Below are positions 1-7,711 of a DNA stretch of 28,432 bases, piece after piece. Source of the stretch: G021776435 sp046756245 (GTDB lineage Bacteria > Pseudomonadota > Alphaproteobacteria > Caulobacterales > Parvularculaceae). The position numbers and the translations under genes were made by a program. Below the pieces are notes generated by a model. The model worked only from the letters and a program-made list of their open reading frames with translations, did no database searches and was not told the origin of the DNA. Location: positions 1 through 28,432 of the forward strand of contig JBHHVZ010000035.1 in assembly GCA_046756245.1 (NCBI GenBank), written 5' to 3'. Positions within the stretch are counted from its first letter, which is position 1. Each line of letters starts with the position of its first letter.

Positions 1-55
1 GAGCAAGCGGCTGTTAACCGCTGGGTCGCTGGTTCGAGTCCGGCCCGGGGAGCCA
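1..55 (+). tRNA. tRNA-Asn (GTT), 3' part only
   Basis: This is the 3' portion of an asparagine tRNA; the 5' end lies outside the window. A five-base-pair anticodon stem (AGCGG at 6-10 with CCGCT at 18-22) closes a seven-base loop with anticodon GTT at 13-15. The T-arm GGTTCGAGTCC follows, and the 3' CCA is encoded at 53-55. Confidence 0.93.
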
Positions 56-111
56 TTTTCCTGAAAGCGGAATGCGTTAAAACCCAATCCCACGTCTAGC
101 AACTTCCGCTT

Positions 112-176
112 ACCCCGGCGAAAGTCGGGGCCCAGAGCTGAGTTAGACTGGAATCCGGCTTTCGCCGGGATGAGCG
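112..176. repeat. Palindromic intergenic repeat (REP-like)
   Basis: Two small hairpins face each other. The first has CCCCGGC and GTCGGGG around a GAAA loop; the second has CCGGC and GCCGG around TTTC. Together they make a larger imperfect palindrome with CCCAGA and CTGGAAT inside. This layout matches the common short intergenic repeats of proteobacteria. It lies 57 bases after the tRNA and carries no open frame of note. Confidence 0.6.
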
Positions 177-177
177 G

Positions 178-205
178 GGACAGGATCAAGCCCGTGATCC
201 TGTCC
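178..205. repeat. 11-bp perfect inverted repeat
   Basis: GGACAGGATCA at 178-188 is the exact reverse complement of 195-205, with a six-base loop. Neither side has a T-run, so a simple terminator is unlikely. It sits between the palindromic repeat and the likely efflux-operon terminator. Confidence 0.5.
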
Positions 206-210
206 GGTCG

Positions 211-257
211 TAAAACGCAAAAAGCGAGACGGCCGCGTCTTGGGGGAAACGCGGCCG
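211..257 (-). terminator. Likely Rho-independent terminator of the efflux operon
   Basis: On the minus strand, downstream of the pump gene, a nine-base-pair stem (230-238 with 249-257, ten-base loop) is followed by a T-rich stretch (CTTTTTGCGTTTT, complement of 211-225). The T-run starts a few bases after the stem, so termination may be partial. The position, about 110 bases past the pump stop codon, fits the end of the operon. Confidence 0.5.
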
Positions 258-327
258 CTACTCACTGTCGTGGGGTATGGTGGGGTATCTTCTCGGGAGA
301 AGACCGTTCGAGTCTCGAATCAAACTC

Positions 328-342
328 TTAACATAAGGTTAA
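328..342. promoter_or_regulatory. Exact TTAA-N7-TTAA box (CtrA-type), orphan
   Basis: TTAA at 328-331 and TTAA at 339-342 are separated by seven bases, which is the full-site pattern recognised by the alphaproteobacterial cell-cycle regulator CtrA. The site is palindromic. It lies 22 bases beyond the stop codon of the minus-strand pump gene, and no plus-strand gene starts nearby, so the regulated target is unclear. Confidence 0.4.
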
Positions 343-364
343 TTCCCGCCGCCGCCGGTTCCGC

Positions 365-3300
365 CTATTCGGCCGGCCGCCACAGGGGCCCGCCGCGCTT
401 GCCGCCAAGCCCGGCGCCGCTGTCGTCATCATGTTCTGATTCGCCGAAGTCGCTTTCGAGCGACGCGCCATGACCGAGGCCGGGCTGCTTTTCGCCCGTC
501 CACGCCCAGCGATAGAATCGCACGATGTCGGTTCCAACCGCGTACATGGCCGGTACGAACAGGAGCGTCACGAAGGTGGCGAAGAAGACGCCGAATGCGA
601 GCGCGACGACGGTCGGTTTGAGAAACTGCGCGTCGGTCGAATTCTCGAACATGATCGGCAAAAGCCCGACGAAAGTCGTGATCGAGGTGAGCATGATCGG
701 ACGGAAGCGTCCGACGCCGGCCTTGACGAGCGCCGCCAGCGCGCCTTCGCCTTCTTCGCGCAAGCGGTTGACGTAATCGATCAGCACCAGATTATCGTTG
801 ACGACGACGCCGGCGGCCGCGCCGACCCCGAAGAACGAAAACAGCGCGAAGTCCATGCCGAACAGAAAGTGTCCGAACATGGCGCCCATAAAGCCGAACG
901 GAATCGCCGTCATGATCAGCATCGGCTCGAAATAGGAGCTGAACGCGATCGCCAATAGCATGTACATGACAAAGAGCGCGATGGCGTAGAGGCCGAAAAA
1001 TTCCTGCAGGAATTCAGCCTGCGCCTCGGCGTCGCCGCGCTGGGCGAGCGATACGTTGGGATGGCGGCGTTTCCATTCCTGCTGAAATTCTTCGCGGAAG
1101 GTTTTCATGATCGCCGCCCGGTCGATATTCTCGCGAAGCTCGCCGGTGATGCGCGCCGAACGCTGCCGGTCGCGCCTGTCGATACGCTTAAAGCTTGGCG
1201 AAAAATTTGCGTCGGCGACGGCGGTCAGCGGCACTTCGCGGCCGTCGGCCGTGCGCACGCGCATGTCCTGGAGGCTCGTCAGCGACGACCGCGCCGCCCG
1301 CGGATAACGCACCATGACGCGCACATCCTGGCCGTCGCGCGGCAGGCGTTGAACCTCTTCGCCGTAAAACGCCTGGCGCACCTGCCGCGAAACTTCGGCG
1401 AGCGTCAGCCCGAACCGCTCGGCGCCCGGTTTGAGGACGATCTGCAATTCCGGCGTCGCCGACTGCAGATTATTGCGAACGTCGAAAACGCCGGGCAGCG
1501 TGCGCAGGAAATTCTGCACGTCGAGCGTCGCAAGCCGCAATTCCTCAAGGTCCTCGGCTTCGATCCCGAAAGAAAGATCCGGTCCGCTATTGTTGATCGT
1601 ATAACCGATATTGATTTCTTCCGCGTCTTCGATGGCGCCCACCTCGTCACGGAACATTTCGGCCACTTCCTCGGCCGACTCTTTGCGTTTGTCCGAGTCG
1701 ATAATCGTCACATACGACGTGACCTGACCCTCGTCGGCGCGGATATAGATTGATTTTACATAGTCTTCATCGCCCACTGCGCCGAGCTTGGCTTTCAACC
1801 GGTTTGCGGCGTCTTCCACATCCTCAAAAATTTGCAGACTGCGCGAAAATGGCGAGCCTTCCGGCAGGCGCACCGTCAGCGACAGGAAGGTGCTTTGGAC
1901 TTCAGGCTGAAACTTGAAGCTCACCCAGCCCTGCGCCATCAGCGCGACGGCGACGGAAAAGGCGACGACGAATGAGGCGACCGTGACGTAACGCGCCTTG
2001 ATCGCCATGGTTGCGATCGGACGATAGATCCGGTCAGCGAATTTCAGAATACCGTCCGCGAATATTGCCTGCATGCGATAATAAACGCCGTCTTTATTTT
2101 GCGGCTTCATATGCGCAAGGTGCGAAGGCAGGATCAGGAACGATTCAATCAGCGAAAATGAAAGCGCGAATACGATCGTCAGCGTGATGTGCTTGGTGAA
2201 CTGCGACGTACCGCCTGAAATGAACAGCCACGGCGCGAAGGCGATCATCGTCGTCAGAACGGCGAACAGCACCGGTTTGGCGACAAGTTGCGCGCCCAGG
2301 ATCGATGCGGTTACGCCCTTTTCGCCTGCCTCGACTTTGTTGTGGATGGCCTCGCCGACAATGATTGCATCGTCCACGACGACGCCGATCACAAGGAGGA
2401 AGGCGAACAAAGACAGCATGTTCAGCGACACGCCGGTCATCGGCATGAAAATAAAGGCGCCGGCGAAGGAAACGGCGATCCCCACCGTAACCCAGAAGGC
2501 GACCGCGGGACGAAGGAATAACAGGAGGATGATAAGGACCAGCACGAGGCCGATCAGGGCGTTCGAGGAGACCAGTTCCATCCGCGCGAAATAGATGTCG
2601 GCTGTGTCGAACCAGACATAGATTTGCGCCGCGTCGCCGAGCCCTTCGTTCTTTTTCTCGACCCAGTCATTGATGGTTTTTGAGAGCTTGACGATATTGA
2701 TTTCTTCCGGCGCCACCACCTGCATCAGGATAGCCGGCTGGCCGTTCAGCATCCGCTTCTGATTGCGGTCTTCGAACCCGTCGACGACGTTGGCGACGTC
2801 GCCGACCCGAATGACGCTTCCATCCCGAAGCTGGCGGACGATGATTTGTTCGAATTCCGCCTGGGTGTCCGCAAGCGCGCGAACGGAAACCTGAACATTG
2901 CCGGTGTCGGTGCGCACTTGGCCGCCCGACAGGTTGATCGACGAGCCGCGCACCGCGCGGGCGACGTCGTCGAAAGTCAGTCCGTAACGGCGAAGCGCCT
3001 CTTCGGAAACTTCAATGGAGACTTCCTCACGGCTGTCGCCCCAGAGATTGATCAGCGGCGAACCGTTCGGGAGTTGCGCAAGTTCGTCGCGAAGCTGTCG
3101 GGCGAGGCGATTGAGTTCGCGCTCGCTGAGATCACCGTAGAGCCCCATGAACATGGCGCCGTTCTGGTTGCGCCATATCCGGACAATCGGCGGGAACGCA
3201 TCCGAGGGAAAGGTGGAAATGCCGTCGACGCGGTTCTTGATCTCGTTGAGGAACAAGGTCTGGTCGACACTGTCCTGACCTTCCACATTGACCGTGGCGA

Positions 3301-3565
3301 CGCCTTCGCGCGCCGTCGCCGTGACGTGTTCAACGCCGTCGATGTCCGAGATCGCCTCTTCGATGCGAAGGATGATCTGTTCTTCGACTTCCCGCGGCGC
3401 CGCGCCGGGCCAGGCGACGCTGATTGTCGCGCCGTTAAACGTAGCGCTCGGAAACACCTCGCGCTCGATCCGCGTGAAAGCGAATACGCCGGCGATCAGA
3501 ATCGCGATCATCAAAAGATTGGCGGCGACTCCGTTCTTCGCCCACCAGGAGATCAAACCCTTCAC
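365..3565 (-). CDS. RND-family multidrug efflux pump, inner-membrane permease (AcrB-like)
   Basis: This 1066-residue protein is the proton-driven pump of a tripartite efflux complex that moves compounds from the inner membrane and periplasm out through an outer-membrane channel. Length, the N-terminal segment (WWAKNGVAANLLMIAILIAGVFAF) and two similar halves with large periplasmic loops match the HAE-RND family. In the fourth membrane segment VVVDDAIIVGEAI keeps the Asp pair of the proton relay (D398, D399). In the tenth segment the position of the AcrB relay lysine is Asn (N923, within VVVNDNLVLIDY), as I align it by eye. An Asp- and Gly-rich tail follows the last membrane segment. Its start overlaps the adaptor stop codon by four bases, so the two are probably translationally coupled. 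The substrate cannot be told from sequence. No regulator gene is adjacent. Confidence 0.95.
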   Translation of the reverse strand: MKGLISWWAKNGVAANLLMIAILIAGVFAFTRIEREVFPSATFNGATISVAWPGAAPREVEEQIILRIEEAISDIDGVEHVTATAREGVATVNVEGQDSVDQTLFLNEIKNRVDGISTFPSDAFPPIVRIWRNQNGAMFMGLYGDLSERELNRLARQLRDELAQLPNGSPLINLWGDSREEVSIEVSEEALRRYGLTFDDVARAVRGSSINLSGGQVRTDTGNVQVSVRALADTQAEFEQIIVRQLRDGSVIRVGDVANVVDGFEDRNQKRMLNGQPAILMQVVAPEEINIVKLSKTINDWVEKKNEGLGDAAQIYVWFDTADIYFARMELVSSNALIGLVLVLIILLLFLRPAVAFWVTVGIAVSFAGAFIFMPMTGVSLNMLSLFAFLLVIGVVVDDAIIVGEAIHNKVEAGEKGVTASILGAQLVAKPVLFAVLTTMIAFAPWLFISGGTSQFTKHITLTIVFALSFSLIESFLILPSHLAHMKPQNKDGVYYRMQAIFADGILKFADRIYRPIATMAIKARYVTVASFVVAFSVAVALMAQGWVSFKFQPEVQSTFLSLTVRLPEGSPFSRSLQIFEDVEDAANRLKAKLGAVGDEDYVKSIYIRADEGQVTSYVTIIDSDKRKESAEEVAEMFRDEVGAIEDAEEINIGYTINNSGPDLSFGIEAEDLEELRLATLDVQNFLRTLPGVFDVRNNLQSATPELQIVLKPGAERFGLTLAEVSRQVRQAFYGEEVQRLPRDGQDVRVMVRYPRAARSSLTSLQDMRVRTADGREVPLTAVADANFSPSFKRIDRRDRQRSARITGELRENIDRAAIMKTFREEFQQEWKRRHPNVSLAQRGDAEAQAEFLQEFFGLYAIALFVMYMLLAIAFSSYFEPMLIMTAIPFGFMGAMFGHFLFGMDFALFSFFGVGAAAGVVVNDNLVLIDYVNRLREEGEGALAALVKAGVGRFRPIMLTSITTFVGLLPIMFENSTDAQFLKPTVVALAFGVFFATFVTLLFVPAMYAVGTDIVRFYRWAWTGEKQPGLGHGASLESDFGESEHDDDSGAGLGGKRGGPLWRPAE

Positions 3566-4839
3566 AGCCGCCCTCCATCCTTAACGGCTTCCGCAACTTC
3601 TGACGCGGTGGCTTCATCGTCCGCCGTTTCTGCGATGGCCTCGTCTTCCGTGTCGCTGTCGGCGCCGCTCGGGGCGATGGGCAGGCTCGGCGTCACCTTA
3701 TCGCCTTCGCCGGCGCCGCGCAGGGGCGAAGTGACGACGCGTTCACCGGGGCTGACGCCGGCGATGATCGTTACTGAATCGCGCGCGCTCGAAACGACCG
3801 AAACGGTGCGGCGTTCGAGAGCGCCGTCATCTGCGATCACGTATACGCCGTCGCGGCCGTGCAGCGCGGCGCTCGGCAGCACAATCGCGCCGTCATAAGG
3901 TTTTCCCCTGATGCGGGCGGAAACATAGAGGCCGATCGCGAGCGGCGTGCCGTCGTCGGCGCCTTCGCCGTAGGGATCGTCAACGACGGCGATGGCTGCG
4001 GTCTGGCGGGTGGCCGGATTGATCGCGCCTTCGCCGCGCGCAATCCTGCCGCGCCACACATGTTCGCGTCCGGCCACCGTCGCGGTGAGAGTCACCTCAG
4101 GGCCCGGATTGTCTTCACTTTCGACAAAAGCGATCGGCAGACCCAGCTTCGCCAGGTCGGAGTCGGTGAGCGACAGGCGGATTTCCGCAATATCGGTCGA
4201 AAAGATCGTGCCCAATTGAAGGCCCGGCGAAACGTACTGGCCTTCGCCGGTCTGGCGCGAGCGAACGCGGCCCTTGAACGGCGCGCGGATCGAAGTGCGC
4301 TCGAGGTTGAGTTCGGCGACGCGCAGATCGGCCCGTGCGGCTTCGTATCGTGCGCGCGCCTGCGCAAGCTGGGGCAGACGCAAGGTGAGGGCGGACGGCT
4401 CGCCTTGTTCGCCGAGTTCTTCCCAGTCGCGTTGCGCCAGCGTCGATTCCGCTTCTTCCCGGCGCAGGGCTTCCTCGGCCTGGGCGACCAGCGCCTTGGC
4501 GCTGGTGACGGCGAGGCGATAGTCGGCGTCTTCGATCTTGACCAGAAGGTCGCCCTTGTCGAAGGCGCCGCCATTCACGAACTTGTCCGACACGCGAACA
4601 ATCCTGCCCGACACCTGCGGCGTCAGCGTAATGTCCGTGCGCGGACGCACTTCGCCCTGGGCGTATACGTCAAGGGTGACCGATTGTTCTTCCGCGACTG
4701 TGTAGAAAACCGTCGGCGGCGTGATCACCGGTTCCTGACGTTCGATCTCGGGGCGCAGCGCGCCCATCAGCGCGATCAGCAGGCCGCCGCCGACAAGAAC
4801 GCCCAGCGTAATGAAAACAGTAAGAAACTTGCGCAACAT
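3562..4839 (-). CDS. RND efflux periplasmic adaptor subunit (membrane fusion protein)
   Basis: This 425-residue adaptor links the inner-membrane pump to the outer-membrane channel. One N-terminal hydrophobic segment (about 6-25) without a lipobox cysteine suggests a membrane anchor rather than a lipoprotein. The two halves of a lipoyl-like domain lie near 62-105 (GEVRPRTDITLTPQVSGRI) and 183-205 (SIRAPFKGRVRSRQTGEGQ). Between them, about 107-182, is a charged, Ala-rich alpha-helical hairpin that should contact the channel. Beta-barrel and membrane-proximal domains follow, then an acidic tail from about residue 390. The gene starts three bases after the outer-membrane factor stop codon and overlaps the pump start, so the three genes form one operon. 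Confidence 0.94.
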   Translation of the reverse strand: MLRKFLTVFITLGVLVGGGLLIALMGALRPEIERQEPVITPPTVFYTVAEEQSVTLDVYAQGEVRPRTDITLTPQVSGRIVRVSDKFVNGGAFDKGDLLVKIEDADYRLAVTSAKALVAQAEEALRREEAESTLAQRDWEELGEQGEPSALTLRLPQLAQARARYEAARADLRVAELNLERTSIRAPFKGRVRSRQTGEGQYVSPGLQLGTIFSTDIAEIRLSLTDSDLAKLGLPIAFVESEDNPGPEVTLTATVAGREHVWRGRIARGEGAINPATRQTAAIAVVDDPYGEGADDGTPLAIGLYVSARIRGKPYDGAIVLPSAALHGRDGVYVIADDGALERRTVSVVSSARDSVTIIAGVSPGERVVTSPLRGAGEGDKVTPSLPIAPSGADSDTEDEAIAETADDEATASEVAEAVKDGGRL

Positions 4840-4842
4840 GAC

Positions 4843-6402
4843 TTACATTCCTTCCCCGAGGTCGGCGGCCAAGAGCATTCGCTCTGTGAGAAAATCGCCG
4901 CCGATCGCGAGATATAATCGGACCCGGTTGGACACGCGTTCCTGCGTCGCCTGGATATATTGGCTTTCCGCCGAAATACGACGGGTTTGGGCGTCCAACA
5001 GGTTAAAAATTGTCGCCGCGCCGCTGGCGTAGCGGCGTTCAGTGAGCTCCTCAGCCGCCGCCGCCTCCTCATAAGCGAGCTTCAGGGCGTCTTCGCGCGC
5101 CGCCAGAAAGGCTTCCGCCGCAATCGCGTTCTCGGCTTCCTCATAGGCGTCGAGCACGGTTTGCGTGTAGGAGAAAAGCGCCGCTTCAGCGATGGCGCGC
5201 TGGCGCTTGGCGCCGGCGACAATGCGTCCGCCCTGGAACAAAGGCTGGAACAAGCCGGAAGCAATATTGCCGGCCAGACGGGTCGGATCGACCACGTCGG
5301 AAAGATCCGGACCGCTGGCGTTGATCTGGCTTGAAAGCGTAAGCCTCGGCAGCAGCTGTTTGCGCGCGGCGCGCGCGCGCAGGCCCGCCGCCTCCATCCG
5401 CGCTTCCGCTGCGACGACGTCCGGGCGGCGCGTCAGCAGTTCGCCCGGCGCGCCGGCGCCTTTAAGGTCAGGCAGCGACGGCAGGGCCTCGGCGGCTTCG
5501 AGCTCCGCCGCGGGATAGCGTCCGAGCAGCACCTCGAGCCTGCGCGAGGCTTCCTGTTCGAGACGTCGCCGAAGGGCGCGATTGGCGCGGCTCGTTCCCA
5601 GCGCCGAGCGCGCGAGACGCACGTCGAGGCTTGAGGCGACGCCGCGTTCGTAGCGACGCGCGGTGACTCGGAGATTGCTTTCGCGCGCCGTGGTGTCGCG
5701 GTCGGCGAGTTCTCTCTGCTGGCGCGCCTCGATCAGCGCAAACCAGGCTTGCGCCACGCCGGCGGCGATCGAGAGACGCGCTCCGCGCAGATCCGCGTAG
5801 TTGGCTTTGGCGTCCTTGTAGGCGGCGCGGGTTTCATCCGTCAGTCGGCCCCACAAGTCGATTTCCCATTGGAACTGCGCGCCGAGCGCGAAGTTGTTGA
5901 CGTAAAACCGCTTGTTGGGGATCAGCGTTTCAGCGAAGCCGTCGCCGTCGAGATCGAGCCCGTCAAGCTTGCCGTCGCCGTCGCGGTCGACCCCGAACTG
6001 GTCGATGAGATCGTCGACGTCGACAGTTCCGGTGTCGCCGGCGCCGCCGGCCTGCGCGGCGGACGTCGGATCGACAACGATCGCATTGCGGCTGGAATTA
6101 AAGCTGCTGTCCAAAGTCGGCAACAGATTGGCGCGCGCTATGCGCGAATTGGCCCGCGCAGACTCGAGATTCGACGCCGCCGCCAGCACGTCGTTGTTGT
6201 GAACCATCGCTTCACTGATGAGCGCACGCAGACTGCTGTCGTGGAAAGCCGCGACCCAGTCGCCAGTCGGCGCAACCGTGGCTTCAGCATCGGCGGTCCA
6301 GCTTTCCGGCGTGTCGGGAAGCTGCGCTTCGAGCAGACTTTTATCGACGCTGGCGCACCCCGCAATCATGAGCGCCAAAATTGCAGTGCCCCCTCGAAGC
6401 AT
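4843..6402 (-). CDS. RND efflux outer-membrane factor, NodT/OprM-type lipoprotein
   Basis: This 519-residue protein is the outer-membrane channel of the efflux operon. A short signal peptide ends in the lipobox IAGC with the lipidated Cys at 16. Two OMF repeats are visible, including FQWEIDLWGRL near 177-187, RRPDVVAAEARMEAA and SGLFQPLFQGGRI, which are typical of the NodT/OprM family. Between the first pair of predicted barrel strands (about 93-108 and 166-185) lies an unusually long loop of about 58 residues. It carries DRDGDGKLD and DLDGDGFAE (139-158), which resemble calcium-binding EF-hand or thrombospondin-type-3 loops; topology places it outside the cell. A Shine-Dalgarno AGGAG stands six bases before the ATG. 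It is the first gene of the operon. Confidence 0.94.
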   Translation of the reverse strand: MLRGGTAILALMIAGCASVDKSLLEAQLPDTPESWTADAEATVAPTGDWVAAFHDSSLRALISEAMVHNNDVLAAASNLESARANSRIARANLLPTLDSSFNSSRNAIVVDPTSAAQAGGAGDTGTVDVDDLIDQFGVDRDGDGKLDGLDLDGDGFAETLIPNKRFYVNNFALGAQFQWEIDLWGRLTDETRAAYKDAKANYADLRGARLSIAAGVAQAWFALIEARQQRELADRDTTARESNLRVTARRYERGVASSLDVRLARSALGTSRANRALRRRLEQEASRRLEVLLGRYPAAELEAAEALPSLPDLKGAGAPGELLTRRPDVVAAEARMEAAGLRARAARKQLLPRLTLSSQINASGPDLSDVVDPTRLAGNIASGLFQPLFQGGRIVAGAKRQRAIAEAALFSYTQTVLDAYEEAENAIAAEAFLAAREDALKLAYEEAAAAEELTERRYASGAATIFNLLDAQTRRISAESQYIQATQERVSNRVRLYLAIGGDFLTERMLLAADLGEGM

Positions 6403-6705
6403 TCGAAACTCCTGTCGAAAAGGAATTCGCTGACAATCTGTGCAAATCCCCGTCTTTTTTCCGCCGCCCGGTCTGCCTCATCACGCAAGGTTAGAAGCAA
6501 GCCTTTTCACATCATTCTAGATGCAGGCCGCCGGGTCCTATCTCAAGCGCTAAGCGGCGGGCGGTTGCTGCGCCGCGACGAACGGTCTGCGCCCGCATAA
6601 AAGCTAGGGCTAGAGGATAACACTATGGTTAACGTTTCACCGCATCGATTCCGGCGCTCCCCACCGCCGATCCCCAAGCTACGCCCTGCGCCCTTTCGGA
6701 TGAAT
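6403..6705. other. Intergenic region upstream of the efflux operon
   Basis: No gene is recognised in these 303 bases. The left end holds the ribosome-binding site of the outer-membrane factor gene, and the minus-strand promoter of the efflux operon should be here, but I see no convincing -35/-10 pair. A GTTAAC palindrome lies near 6628-6633. No TetR- or MarR-type regulator gene is present. Confidence 0.5.
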
Positions 6706-6779
6706 TGGAGGCCACGGCCGGAATCGAACCGGCGTACACGGCTTTGCAGGCCGCTGCGTCACCACTCCGCCACGTGGCC
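6706..6779 (-). tRNA. tRNA-Cys (GCA)
   Basis: On the minus strand this folds as a 74-nt tRNA including an encoded CCA (complement of 6706-6708). The acceptor stem GGCCACG pairs with CGTGGCC, the discriminator base is U, and the anticodon GCA is the complement of 6745-6747. The T-arm GGTTCGATTCC is canonical. It stands alone between the efflux operon and the pcm-like gene. Confidence 0.96.
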
Positions 6780-6798
6780 GTAGGCGTCCGGGAGCGCT

Positions 6799-6827
6799 CT
6801 CTTAGCGCGACCCTGCGGCGCGGTCAA
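6799..6827 (-). promoter_or_regulatory. Candidate sigma-70 promoter of tRNA-Cys
   Basis: On the minus strand TTGACC (6822-6827) is followed after 17 bases by TAAGAG (6799-6804). This places transcription start about 13 bases before the mature tRNA 5' end, a normal distance for a tRNA leader. Confidence 0.5.
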
Positions 6828-6920
6828 AACAGAAATGCGCATGCGCGCCAAGTTCGCGCATTGCGCGGCGCTGCGGTCAGGGCTATGTGCAATTCCCTGT
6901 TGCAGAGAGGCGAGACGGGC

Positions 6921-7574
6921 ATGGATTTTCAGGCGGCCCGCAGACATATGGTCGACAACCAGGTTCGCACCAACGACGTGCCGAATCTGAGGCTCCAGAA
7001 GGCGATGGAAGAAACGCCGCGGGAATTGTTCCTGCCGGCCGATCTTCGCGGTCAGGCGTATGTCGAGCGCGAACTCGAATATGCGCCCGGCAGGCGCATG
7101 CTGACGCCGCGTGATTTCGCCAAGCTTGTCGCCGCCGCCGATCCCGTGCCGGGCGATCTGGTTCTGGATGTCGCCTGCGGGGCGGGCTACTCGACGGCGA
7201 TCCTCGCCGAGCTCGCCGAGATGGTGGTTGCGACTGAAAAGGATGAAGCGCTGGCCGCTGCGGCCCAGGAGAATCTCGCGACCCTCGGCGTCGCCAATGC
7301 GGCGGTCGTGGCCGGCGACCCGTGGGCCGGCGCGCCGGAGCAGGGGCCATACGACGTTATTTTTGTCGGCGCTGCGATCGAGCGCGAACCGGAGGCGCTG
7401 CTCGTTCAGTTGAAGGATGGCGGAAGGTTGGCGGCGATCATGAAAATCGACGGCGTATCGAAGGGCGTCATCTACCGAAAAAGCGGCGAGGCGTGTTCGC
7501 CCCATGTGGTTTTCAGCGCGACCGCAACAAGAATTCTGCCGGGATTTGAAGCGGCGCGCGGCTTTCGTTTTTAG
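6921..7574 (+). CDS. Protein-L-isoaspartate O-methyltransferase-like protein (divergent Pcm)
   Basis: This 217-residue protein has the Pcm layout: an N-terminal helical part (FQAARRHMVDNQVRTNDV, then RELFLPADLRGQAYVE) and a class I SAM-binding fold with motif I DVACGAGYSTAILA at about 83-96. Pcm repairs isoaspartyl residues in damaged proteins. The substrate loop that reads GQTISQP in classical Pcm is here GRRMLTP (58-63), as I recall for the alphaproteobacterial relatives found beside tolC, so classical repair activity is not assured. The open frame extends upstream through the tRNA to 6705; I chose the ATG at 6921 because homology begins there and the upstream part overlaps tRNA-Cys. It is followed after 137 bases by tolC. 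Confidence 0.87.
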   Translation: MDFQAARRHMVDNQVRTNDVPNLRLQKAMEETPRELFLPADLRGQAYVERELEYAPGRRMLTPRDFAKLVAAADPVPGDLVLDVACGAGYSTAILAELAEMVVATEKDEALAAAAQENLATLGVANAAVVAGDPWAGAPEQGPYDVIFVGAAIEREPEALLVQLKDGGRLAAIMKIDGVSKGVIYRKSGEACSPHVVFSATATRILPGFEAARGFRF

Positions 7575-7711
7575 ATCCGGCGGCGGATTCGGGTCACTAG
7601 CGTAAAACGCTTAAGAAAATCGGGTTAGAACTGCAGTCCAGGCTTGCGAAAGCGCTACGGGCGCCAATCTCTTGTCCGTAAGAAGCGCTTTATTCTGACC
7701 GAGCACGCGTC

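Noticed and set aside
470..4917. Long plus-strand open frames opposite the efflux operon (for example 1061-1753, 2846-3898, 3859-4917)
   Set aside because: They lie antisense to well-recognised pump, adaptor and channel genes, have arginine/histidine-rich compositions typical of shadow frames in GC-rich DNA, and match no family.
6705..6920. N-terminal extension of the Pcm-like protein
   Set aside because: The extension would be translated from the antisense of tRNA-Cys and shows no homology; the conserved protein starts at 6921.
7575..7711. Promoter for tolC
   Set aside because: Several TTG-like -35 candidates exist, but none has a plausible -10 at 16-18 bases, so I do not list one.
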